Assembly: GCA_027310845.1 (NCBI GenBank)
Contig: DAIDAB010000024.1
Location: 10,877-17,654, forward strand
DNA from: a bacterium
GTDB taxonomy: Archaea; Thermoproteota; Nitrososphaeria; Nitrososphaerales; CADDZS01
Length of the DNA: 6,778 bases
Direction: 5' to 3'
The notes beneath the pieces are model-generated. The model made no database searches. It was not told the DNA's origin and worked only from the letters and a program-made list of their open reading frames with translations. The position numbers and the translations under genes are program-made. Positions 1 to 5,983 of the stretch are shown here, piece after piece. Each line of letters opens with the position of its first letter. Position 1 is the first letter of the stretch.

Positions 1-246
1 GGCTGAAATTTGACTTGTGAGAGCATTCAACCTTCCTCCCAGAGTCTCCGTTTCCTCAAGCGCTTTCTTTGTTCGCCCAAGATCCGCGCTCAGATTGTCT
101 ATCGCAGCCTGCATCTTTGTCACCATTTCTTGGTGAGTCTTCTTTGGGACCGACTGTTGCAGCTGCGCTTCCAAAGACCTACAAGTCATTACTAATCTAC
201 GTACTTCGCTAGTTATCTCTTCTGCCCTGCTCAATTTCTCGAACAC
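1..246 (-). CDS. Coiled-coil protein, 5' part only (runs off the left edge)
   Basis: An open frame runs from an in-frame TGA near 309 leftward to the window edge without a stop, so only the N-terminal ~82 residues are visible. The best start is GTG at 246, giving VFEKLSRAEEITSEVRRL; TTG at 234 and ATG at 189 are alternatives. The product is charged and heptad-like, rich in E, K, Q, L and A (for example SLEAQLQQS, KALEETETLGGRLNALTSQ), with no cysteine or glycine motif typical of an enzyme except one Cys near residue 21. This predicts a long alpha-helical coiled coil, perhaps a scaffold or a chromosome- or envelope-associated protein; I do not recognise a specific family. No membrane segment or signal peptide is visible. 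It is the last of four minus-strand small genes, 232 bases downstream of the acidic Cys-rich gene, so it probably has its own promoter. Confidence is fairly high that it is coding and low on function. Confidence 0.7.
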   Translation of the reverse strand, partial: MFEKLSRAEEITSEVRRLVMTCRSLEAQLQQSVPKKTHQEMVTKMQAAIDNLSADLGRTKKALEETETLGGRLNALTSQISA

Positions 247-478
247 ACTCTTATTGTGGCGTATTGTGTTGCGTGATTCTCTCGAAACTCTATCTAATGG
301 ACAGGGTCAACTGTTGTTAACCACAAGCTCTAACGGTTGCGCATTGTGGGCGTTTCTAGGAATGTAGTATGAGTAGCTATTGCTTTTGGAATAGAGAGTG
401 CGGCTATTTTAGAGCGGGTCCGCAATCTGTCTGATTTACGTCAATCGGATGGCTTGATCTCGGCGATTGGGGGAGACC

Positions 479-715
479 TCAGGCCGCAGAGGCCGAGACT
501 TCGTAGCTCTCAACATCCTTTAGCCCCAAATCAGAACAGCGCTGGCAATCGTCGCATTCGCAATCTATGTCACAGCAGTTTGCAGAGCATGATCTTTCTT
601 CGTATTCATCCTCATCGTCTTCGTATTCATCTTCTGATTCTGTTGGAGTCTTGTCAAAATAACGGAGCCCATACTTATTATCTACACTTTGGCTCATTGA
701 TGCGGCTCTAATCAT
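479..715 (-). CDS. Small acidic protein with a seven-cysteine cluster
   Basis: A 78-residue product with three parts: an ordinary N-terminus (1-25), a highly acidic Asp/Glu/Tyr run (26-40, reading ESEDEYEDDEDEYEE), and a cysteine cluster from 43 to 60 (C43, C47, C48, C52, C54, C57, C60). The tail 61-78 has no cysteine. The second ATG at 697 (MSQSVDNKYGLRYFDK) is an equally good start and would give 72 residues. A GGAG sits about 11 bases before the 715 ATG and an AT-rich CTATTTTC near 752 could be its TATA box. Cysteine spacing of this kind suggests a metal-binding or disulfide-rich knot, but this is inference; I recognise no family. It lies 25 bases after the end of the zinc-finger frame on the same strand, so the two may share a transcript. 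The opposite-strand frame at 454-711 is explained as the antisense of the Glu/Asp run. Confidence 0.55.
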   Translation of the reverse strand: MIRAASMSQSVDNKYGLRYFDKTPTESEDEYEDDEDEYEERSCSANCCDIDCECDDCQRCSDLGLKDVESYEVSASAA

Positions 716-740
716 CTAATCTGATCTCCGGTACGAAATC

Positions 741-932
741 TTACCATTGAAAATAGGGAATCTGGGCTCTATTTGTCGGTTTAGTATTGATTAACATGTT
801 TTCAAAGATTCGTATTAAGTTGTCATTCTCCGTTGAACAAAGCTTCAGTTCGGAGAGGAATGAACTGGCTGTCGAAAGTGCTTCCTTTGGATCATAAGCT
901 TTTGGTTTAAGTTTTACGTTAGGGCGATTAGT
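741..932 (-). pseudogene. In-frame continuation of the zinc-finger gene beyond TGA
   Basis: Directly after the TGA at 935-933 the same frame stays open for 63 codons to a TAA at 743-741. It reads TNRPNVKLKPKAYDPKEALS, then a helix-like TASSFLSELK, NLIRIFENMLINTK and a final AQIPYFQW. There is no ATG, GTG or TTG before a Met 46 codons in, so it cannot easily be a gene of its own. A Ser/Gly linker before the TGA and an Asn/Pro/Lys linker after it suggest an original two-part protein, with a zinc finger, a flexible linker and a C-terminal helical domain. The TGA could be a base-call error, a real nonsense mutation, or less likely a recoded codon. If the upstream finger is really only 49 residues, this stretch is simply a 217-base gap that happens to be open. 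Confidence 0.4.
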
Positions 933-1082
933 TCAAGCGCCTGAAGATCCAGCTTCTGATTGCTTGATGTGCATGTTACCGGAGCAGTCTTTAACATGAG
1001 ATTCGATTATTCTTGCGTCGATTGCCAAACCGCATCTTGGGCATATTACATAATGCAATCTCGAATTCTCCCCAGTCCGCAT
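933..1082 (-). CDS. Small C2HC zinc-finger protein
   Basis: A 49-residue protein with a clear zinc-finger core at residues 14-33: C14-x2-C17-x11-H29-x3-C33 (ICPRCGLAIDARIIESHVKDC). This has the knuckle-plus-helix shape of C2H2/C2HC fingers, which bind DNA, RNA or protein in small archaeal proteins; the partner cannot be told here. The ATG at 1082 is preceded by AGGTGGGA, a good match to the archaeal anti-Shine-Dalgarno sequence although spaced close to the start. A TATA-like tataaa lies at 1137-1132. The finger is followed by a Ser/Gly/Ala-rich stretch (SEAGSSGA) and then TGA. The same frame then stays open for 63 more codons and looks like protein, so the functional product may be about 113 residues with this TGA as an interruption (see the separate entry). 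The gene is 59 bases downstream of the membrane-protein gene on the same strand. Confidence 0.7.
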   Translation of the reverse strand: MRTGENSRLHYVICPRCGLAIDARIIESHVKDCSGNMHIKQSEAGSSGA

Positions 1083-1131
1083 TCCCACCTGTATAGGGGA
1101 AGATACGACAATCAGAAGATATTATGTGTGG

Positions 1132-1141
1132 TTTATACTAT
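1132..1141 (-). promoter_or_regulatory. TATA-like box upstream of the zinc-finger gene
   Basis: Read on the minus strand, the sequence is tagtataaac, directly after the TAA stop of the membrane-protein gene. It lies about 52 bases before the zinc-finger ATG, which would place transcription start near 1108 and leave a short leader containing the AGGTGGGA ribosome site. It is visible by eye only. Confidence 0.4.
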
Positions 1142-1402
1142 TTACTTGCCGCTACTCATAAGGCTGACCGCAAGCCCGATCACTGCAAGACATGTGCCCA
1201 CTCCTACCACTATCGAAGGAACTGCCATGTTTGCAGACGGGAAAAAAAGTACGTACATAACCACTGCGAATATTACGACTCCAATAGCAACGAATGCTCC
1301 ACCGAGTGTGTATTGGCTCAAGATTGCCCTCAGTACGGGTGTCAAATAACGATTGGATTTATACTTTAAGGCAAAGCCACTCCTGAAAAGTGAATTTTTC
1401 AT
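1142..1402 (-). CDS. Small two-pass membrane protein
   Basis: An 86-residue protein starting on ATG. The N-terminal third (1-30) is basic and soluble (MKNSLFRSGFALKYKSNRYL). Two hydrophobic segments follow: about 33-54 (GGAFVAIGVVIFAVVMYVLF) and about 62-83 (VPSIVVGVGTCLAVIGLAVS), joined by a short loop (PSANM). It ends SSGK. By the positive-inside rule the basic N-terminus is probably cytoplasmic, with a short outside loop and the C-terminus inside. The function is unknown; there is no catalytic motif. The plus-strand frames over the same bases (960-1349 and 1124-1369) are antisense shadows of its Val/Ile/Ala codons. It is divergent from the cystathionine-type gene and has the same direction as the zinc-finger, acidic and coiled-coil genes. 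No strong ribosome site precedes the start. Confidence 0.7.
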   Translation of the reverse strand: MKNSLFRSGFALKYKSNRYLTPVLRAILSQYTLGGAFVAIGVVIFAVVMYVLFFPSANMAVPSIVVGVGTCLAVIGLAVSLMSSGK

Positions 1403-1488
1403 GCAATAGAACTGAAATCAGCCTTGGGAGCAATTCCGCAAGGGGATTTTTGTCTCAGGCAAAGTCGGATAACTGAACGGTCGCTATG

Positions 1489-1496
1489 GAAAAATA
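1489..1496 (+). promoter_or_regulatory. Possible TATA-like box for the cystathionine-type gene
   Basis: The sequence gaaaaata is centred about 30 bases before the ATG at 1523. That is the same spacing as the TATA-like boxes before the FHA gene and asd. It supports a leaderless start at 1523 over the more upstream codon at 1424, but the box is weak on its own. Confidence 0.3.
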
Positions 1497-1522
1497 CCGG
1501 CCACGTCTCCCCGCTGACACCT

Positions 1523-2675
1523 ATGAGAAAAACGAACCGGAAGGAGGCTTGGAAGAGAATTCTCCCTCACGTGTCGCCGATATACCAGACTTCCGTTTAT
1601 GACTATCCGGATCTAGACTCACTCGATGACTATTACAACGGGCTGATTCCAGGCGGCCACATCTACAGCCGAAACGGTCTCCCCAACTCAGAGGATCTTG
1701 CAACGCAAGTGGCAGGATTCGAAGGAGCAGAGGCCGGGATTGTCTGCTCCTCAGGCATGGCAGCCATATCCGTGTTGCTGCTTGCAAACCTGACACAGGG
1801 TGGTCATATAGTCGCATCTTCAGATCTGTACGGAGGCACGACTGTGTTGTTGAATGAGGAGCTCAAGAGGTTCGGAGCAAACACAACACTTGTCGACGCT
1901 GAAGATTTGGTTCTGGTCGAACGTGAAGTCCGCTTAAAAAAACCAAAGGTGTTGTTGGTCGAAACAATATCCAATCCGACAATGAAAGTATGCGACATTG
2001 CTGAGCTATCCAGAATAGCTCATACGAATGGCGCGACGCTCGCCGTGGACAACACCTTTGCCACGCCATTTGTGGCAAAGCCAATTGATATTGGAGCAGA
2101 TATCGTGATGCACAGTGGCACGAAATTCCTGGGTGGGCACAGTGACCTCACTCTTGGAGTTCTTTGCGGCGAAGCAAAGCCCATCAGGAGAATGTCACAG
2201 TTTTCGACGCGCTTCGGCACAATTGCAGGTCCGTTCGATTGCTGGCTTGCCACGAGAAGCCTTTCCACATGGAGGGTTCGCATGCTAAATTCATGCAGCA
2301 ATGCATCGAAACTTGCGGAGTGATGCCGTATCTAGAGTCTATTATCCAGGGTTGGCCTCAAACTCAAGTCACTTTGTCGCAGGGAAGACTTTCTCAAGCG
2401 GGCTATACGGCGGAATGCTTTCATTCGATCTCCGAGGAGGGCTAAAGTCGGCGAACAGTTTTATCAAGTCGCTGACACACGTCACCCTGACTCCTTCACT
2501 AGGGGGAGTCAAGACAACTGTCTCCCATCCGAGAAAGACTTCTCACAGACACATCACAAAATCGCAGATGAAGACAAGTGGGATAACCGACTCGATGATA
2601 AGGATGTCTGTGGGAATTGAAGACTACAACGAGATCGAAAGTGATATCGCGAACGCTCTAAATGCGATTGCTTAG
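1523..2675 (+). pseudogene. Cystathionine gamma-synthase/gamma-lyase family PLP enzyme, frameshifted
   Basis: This is a Cys/Met-metabolism PLP enzyme, the family of cystathionine gamma-synthase, gamma-lyase, beta-lyase and methionine gamma-lyase. With the ATG at 1523 as residue 1, motifs in order are SPIYQTS (19-25); Y48 and R50 of IYSRNG, which bind PLP phosphate from the partner subunit; CSSGMAA (75-81); Y103 of SSDLYGGT, which stacks on PLP; D176 of AVDNTFATP, which holds the pyridine nitrogen; and K201 of SGTKFLGGHSD, the Schiff-base lysine. The frame runs well to SNASKLAE, then meets TGA at 2321-2323. The family C-terminus continues in the next frame (DAVSRVYYPGL, YGGMLSFDLRGG, SLGGVKTT, MSVGIEDY) to a TAG at 2673. 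About five residues usual before the VYYPGL motif are absent, so a small indel at ~2320 is likely. The frame is open back to 1424, but that leaves only 21 bases to the divergent gene. The exact reaction cannot be assigned. Confidence 0.85.
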
Positions 2676-3253
2676 GATTTCCTTGACATGCTCACCCGGT
2701 CAAAACTCACGGCCGGGAGACTCGGGGGCCCAGCGTCGTAGATTCTAACGAATGGACCACCTCTCACTAGGTCTCCAACTACTACTGTCCCCGAAGAACT
2801 GCAAAGATCAGAATAGTACACATTTCCGTCGCCCATGACGACGATAGCGCCATGTACCCTCGAGGGAATGATTCCCACTCGTGGGTTATAGTCTCCAAGC
2901 TCGACTTCAAGGTTTCTTTCCACAACCCATGCAATCAACTTCGAGTCCTGCGGCTGTCTTCTTCCAATGATGCAGGTTCCCCTCTCGCCTAGTTCAATGC
3001 CTTGATCAGACCCTTTCAGCAACCTCTTCGAATCATAGTAGTAAACTACACAGTTCCTGCCAACTATGAGCACCACAGGATCAACAGTCCCACTTAGCTT
3101 TATGGGCTCGTTGATTGTAATGACGCCTCTGCCATATTGCTGTGTATACGTGTCGTGCGCGTGCTCAAAATTGGGATTCGATGCACAGAGTTTCTCGACA
3201 GCTTGCCCTATTTCTCGCTTGATGTCTGTCGTTTGAAGAGATTGGGTTTCCAA
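2672..3253 (-). CDS. FHA-domain protein
   Basis: A 193-residue product. Residues 1-45 are mainly helical and charged, 46-90 look like beta strands, and about 92-175 form a forkhead-associated (FHA) domain. Its hallmarks are G97-R98 (CIIGRR), S131-R-V-H134 (the SRxH core that reads phosphothreonine in known FHA domains), and SSSGT at 152-156, where Ser replaces the usual Asn of SxNGT. FHA domains bind phosphothreonine peptides, which suggests a role in Ser/Thr-kinase signalling; no kinase is in the window. The start is TTG at 3253, because an upstream TAG closes the frame five codons earlier (TAG TGG GCG GAT TTG) and no ATG follows until residue 140. A TATA-like ttaata lies about 30 bases upstream, compatible with a leaderless transcript. 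No membrane segment is seen. Its stop overlaps the convergent cystathionine-type stop by 4 bases, and it is divergent from asd. Confidence 0.8.
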   Translation of the reverse strand: METQSLQTTDIKREIGQAVEKLCASNPNFEHAHDTYTQQYGRGVITINEPIKLSGTVDPVVLIVGRNCVVYYYDSKRLLKGSDQGIELGERGTCIIGRRQPQDSKLIAWVVERNLEVELGDYNPRVGIIPSRVHGAIVVMGDGNVYYSDLCSSSGTVVVGDLVRGGPFVRIYDAGPPSLPAVSFDRVSMSRKS

Positions 3254-3280
3254 ATCCGCCCACTAAGGGAGTATCAGAGA

Positions 3281-3286
3281 TATTAA
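3281..3286 (-). promoter_or_regulatory. TATA-like box of the FHA gene
   Basis: On the minus strand this reads ttaata, within gagttaatatctc, centred about 30 bases before the TTG start of the FHA gene. The spacing implies transcription starting at or within a few bases of the start codon. Confidence 0.4.
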
Positions 3287-3394
3287 CTCATTGGCAGAAA
3301 CCAAAGCAGTTCGTTATCTGTCTCTTTTTCAGTCAAAATCGCGTCGAAAGCTTTTACAAGAACATGCACAAAGCAGATTCTTCAGCGGAATAAT

Positions 3395-3404
3395 CTACGC
3401 GTAG
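3395..3404. repeat. Perfect 10-bp palindrome, candidate operator of asd-thrC
   Basis: CTACGCGTAG is a perfect dyad with no spacer. It lies 8 bases before the TATA-like box of asd, where a repressor or activator could act on factor-B recognition. Being symmetrical, it could also affect the FHA promoter about 110 bases away. A 10-bp palindrome can occur by chance; the position is what makes it notable. Confidence 0.35.
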
Positions 3405-3412
3405 CTTCAACA

Positions 3413-3422
3413 CTAAATATTT
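3413..3422 (+). promoter_or_regulatory. TATA-like box of the asd-thrC operon
   Basis: The sequence ctaaatattt is the most AT-rich stretch before asd and is centred about 29 bases upstream of its TTG start, the spacing expected for a leaderless archaeal transcript. No Shine-Dalgarno match is seen between it and the gene. Confidence 0.5.
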
Positions 3423-3445
3423 CGGCTAAGGATTGAAGGCGAAAT

Positions 3446-4483
3446 TTGAAAAACAGAATCGATGTCGCGGTTCTCGGCGCAACTGGCAAAGTGGGTCAGG
3501 AATATCTCGAGATGCTGAAAGATCACCCTTGGTTTCGTGTAGTTGCCGCTACAGGAAACACGAAGGTGGGGATGAAACTGGGAGATATCATTCCAGGCCT
3601 TCCAACGGGAGCTAGATCTGTCGAGATTACAGAGTCCGATCCCAACAAAGTGGAGGCTGATCTTGTATTCTCTCCCCTACCTACTTCTGTGGCAAGAGAG
3701 ACGGAGACTGCGTTTGCAAAGGCTGGTTTCAGAGTAATAACTGATGCTTCGCCTCATAGGATGGATGAAGATGTCCCTCTAATGATACCCGAGGTTAACC
3801 CAGAGCACCTTGATATGATCGCTGACAGGTTCTCAAAGAGGAATAAAAGCGGATTCATCGTGGCGACGCCAAACTGCACGACAATCGGACTCGCAATGAC
3901 CCTCAAGCCTCTAAATGATTCATTCGGTGTCAAGAAAGTCGTTATGACTTCGTTTCAAGCACTCTCAGGCGCAGGTTATCCTGGTGTTGCATCGCTTGAC
4001 ATTCAGGAGAATGTGATTCCATTTATTGAAGGCGAGGAGGAAAAAGTCGCCGCAGAGACAAACAAACTCCTTGGCACACTTGGTGAGAAAAGAGTTGATT
4101 CCGCCGGAATCTCGGTTTTCAGTTCATGCAACAGAGTTGCGGTGATAGATGGGCATCTTGAGTCGGTGTACCTAGAATCTAGCAAACCAATCGAAGATCC
4201 AAAAGAGGTATTTGAGTCCTTCATGGGTGTTCCTCAGAAATTGAAGCTGCCATCAGCGCCGGAAAGACCAATAATTGTTCGTGAAGAAAAAGATAGGCCC
4301 CAGCCACGGCTAGACAGGATGGCAGGAAAAGGAATGAGCACAGTTGTGGGTAGGCTGAGGCAGGTGCAAGGCAAGAGAACTCTTCAGTACCATCTCCTCA
4401 GTCACAACACGATACGGGGTGCGGCCGGCGGTGCGATTCTTACAGCGGAACTCTTGGTAAGCAAGTTTGAGCTCGCAGGATAG
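3446..4483 (+). CDS. asd: Aspartate-semialdehyde dehydrogenase, archaeal/fungal type
   Basis: Asd reduces 4-aspartyl phosphate to aspartate-4-semialdehyde with NADPH, the branch point to homoserine (threonine, methionine) and lysine. The 345-residue length is normal for the family. Seen in order: the Rossmann glycine motif VLGATGKVGQEYLEML (9-24); SPLPTSVARE (76-85), a nucleotide-binding loop; the catalytic cysteine C144 in ATPNCTTIGLAM; SFQALSGAGYPG (169-180); E198 region EGEEEKVAAET; and CNRVAVIDGH (228-237), holding substrate-binding R230 and general base H237. The C-terminal STVVGRLR and HNTIRGAAGGA are also typical. The start is TTG: the frame is closed by TGA four codons upstream and the next Met is residue 23, beyond the glycine motif. 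thrC follows after 22 bases, so the two form an operon. The gene appears intact and cytoplasmic. Confidence 0.95.
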   Translation: MKNRIDVAVLGATGKVGQEYLEMLKDHPWFRVVAATGNTKVGMKLGDIIPGLPTGARSVEITESDPNKVEADLVFSPLPTSVARETETAFAKAGFRVITDASPHRMDEDVPLMIPEVNPEHLDMIADRFSKRNKSGFIVATPNCTTIGLAMTLKPLNDSFGVKKVVMTSFQALSGAGYPGVASLDIQENVIPFIEGEEEKVAAETNKLLGTLGEKRVDSAGISVFSSCNRVAVIDGHLESVYLESSKPIEDPKEVFESFMGVPQKLKLPSAPERPIIVREEKDRPQPRLDRMAGKGMSTVVGRLRQVQGKRTLQYHLLSHNTIRGAAGGAILTAELLVSKFELAG

Positions 4484-4505
4484 CTTGCGTTTGGATTGAA
4501 TTAGC

Positions 4506-5828
4506 ATGCGCGCTTCCAAGAAGACAAGCTCACGCCCAAAGCTCAGATCAAAGAAGGATGGTTATGCCCTCCGATGCTTTGCATGTAAGGAAACGTACGC
4601 AATAGACGATTATGGCAAGTTCTATCGATGCAAAGCCTGTGGCAACCTCCTTGAAGTCAAGAGAACTGGAGGATTAAAGAAGACAAGAGATGCAGGATCG
4701 AGGCTTGGCGTATGGAAGTATCTTGATCTGATTCCGCTGTGGAATGAGAAGAACATCATATCACTTTCAGAGGGGGGAACAAATCTTGTTGAATGCAAGA
4801 ACCTTGCGAACCTGCTTGGACTCAAATCTCTATATGTCAAGTTTGAAGGTCAGAATCCCACCGGATCCTTCAAAGACAGAGGGATGACAGTCGGAATATC
4901 AAAGGCTGTAGAACTTGGATTCAACACCGTGATGTGCGCTTCCACAGGAAACACTTCAGCATCACTAGCTGCATACAGCGCACGCGCGAATCTCCATTGC
5001 ATCGTTCTAGTCCCCAAAGGAAAGATAGCTATGGGTAAGATAGCGCAAGCGATAGCTTACGGCGCCGAGATAATTCAGGTTGACGGGAATTTTGATGATT
5101 CCCTGCGGGTTGCGAGTGAGATTTGCGAGTCAAATCATGAGATACTTCTTCTAAACTCGCTCAATCCCTTCAGAATTGAGGGCCAGAAGACCACGTCATT
5201 TGAGCTAGTCGAACAGCTTTCAGGGCGTATTCCTGACTACGTGGTTCTGCCCGTCGGAAATGGAGGAAACATCACTTCGATCTGGAAAGGCTTCTCTGAA
5301 ATCCTCGAAAATGGACTAGAGGATATTGTTGGACCTCACAGAGGCTCAAAGGCCCCGAGGATAATCGGTGTCCAAGCAGAAGGGGCGGCTCCTATTGCCA
5401 GAGCCTTCATGGCAGGACGATTTGATTCAATACACCCAGTAATGAATCCCCACACAGAAGCGTCAGCGATCAACATTGGTTCGCCTGTCAGCTGGATGAA
5501 AGCGCTTGCCGCTATACGCGATTCCAGAGGGTCTGCAGATTACGTCTCTGACGAGGAGATATTCACTGCTCAAAAGTTGCTGGCATCAAAGGAGGGTCTC
5601 TTTGTAGAACCTGCCTCTGCAACGCCAATCGCCTATCTTTCGAAGATTGCGAGGATAGGAGAGAGATCGAATGAATATGAAAGAATCAAGACCTCAACAG
5701 TTGTGTGCATTACTACAGGAAACGGCCTCAAGGACCCGAATGCACTGTTGAAGGATGTCTCTCCTGCAAGCCTTAGGACAATACCTGCAGACGCCAAATC
5801 TCTTGAAACAGTCCTAGTGAATAACTGA
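4506..5828 (+). CDS. thrC: Threonine synthase
   Basis: ThrC converts O-phosphohomoserine to threonine and phosphate with PLP, the last step of threonine synthesis. The 440-residue protein opens with a very basic tail (1-17, MRASKKTSSRPKLRSKK), then a zinc ribbon (C24-x2-C27 and C42-x2-C45) as in many archaeal ThrC proteins. The fold-type-II PLP domain follows: SLSEGGTNLVE (86-96), the Schiff-base lysine K123 in NPTGSFKDRG, ASTGNTSAS (145-153), the phosphate-binding PVGNGGN (249-255), EGLFVEPASA and TTGNG (403-407). The start is ATG, 22 bases after the asd stop, with no strong ribosome site, so translation may depend on the operon transcript. The basic tail and the last ~20 residues are unlike the enzyme core and could be lineage-specific. 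Cysteate synthase is a close paralogue family; pairing with asd favours threonine synthase. No defects are seen. Confidence 0.93.
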   Translation: MRASKKTSSRPKLRSKKDGYALRCFACKETYAIDDYGKFYRCKACGNLLEVKRTGGLKKTRDAGSRLGVWKYLDLIPLWNEKNIISLSEGGTNLVECKNLANLLGLKSLYVKFEGQNPTGSFKDRGMTVGISKAVELGFNTVMCASTGNTSASLAAYSARANLHCIVLVPKGKIAMGKIAQAIAYGAEIIQVDGNFDDSLRVASEICESNHEILLLNSLNPFRIEGQKTTSFELVEQLSGRIPDYVVLPVGNGGNITSIWKGFSEILENGLEDIVGPHRGSKAPRIIGVQAEGAAPIARAFMAGRFDSIHPVMNPHTEASAINIGSPVSWMKALAAIRDSRGSADYVSDEEIFTAQKLLASKEGLFVEPASATPIAYLSKIARIGERSNEYERIKTSTVVCITTGNGLKDPNALLKDVSPASLRTIPADAKSLETVLVNN

Positions 5829-5983
5829 GTTCCGACTTCAAATTACAGTCCATGCAAGAGTCGCCCACCTTATTGATTGCGGCCAGTTTCGGAATGTATC
5901 GTATCAGAGAAAAGAGCTTGATAGTAGTAATGTTCTTGACTTTTAGCATATTGCGAACAAATATGATCGCTGAGATTTCTTTT

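Noticed and set aside
454..711. Plus-strand 85-residue frame opposite the acidic Cys-rich gene
   Set aside because: It starts on TTG and its Arg/His/Ile-rich composition is what the antisense of Asp/Glu/Tyr codons gives; the minus-strand product is the more protein-like.
796..897. Plus-strand 33-residue frame MFSKIRIKLSFSVEQSFSSE
   Set aside because: Short, without promoter or ribosome site, and antisense to the more protein-like continuation of the zinc-finger frame.
960..1369. Plus-strand frames at 960-1349 and 1124-1369, one of them Cys/His-rich
   Set aside because: They lie opposite the two-pass membrane protein and zinc finger. The many Cys and His codons are antisense to Ala, Val and Met codons and form no regular metal-binding spacing.
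1424..1522. Upstream extension of the cystathionine-type gene to a start at 1424
   Set aside because: It leaves only 21 bases to the divergent membrane-protein gene and adds residues unlike the family; ATG 1523 has a TATA-like box at the same spacing as its neighbours.
1486..1602. ATG at 1486 in another frame (MEKYRPRLPADTYEKNEPEG) as the true N-terminus, joined by a second frameshift
   Set aside because: The peptide is protein-like and cannot be excluded, but no family motif in it supports the join, so a second frameshift was not assumed.
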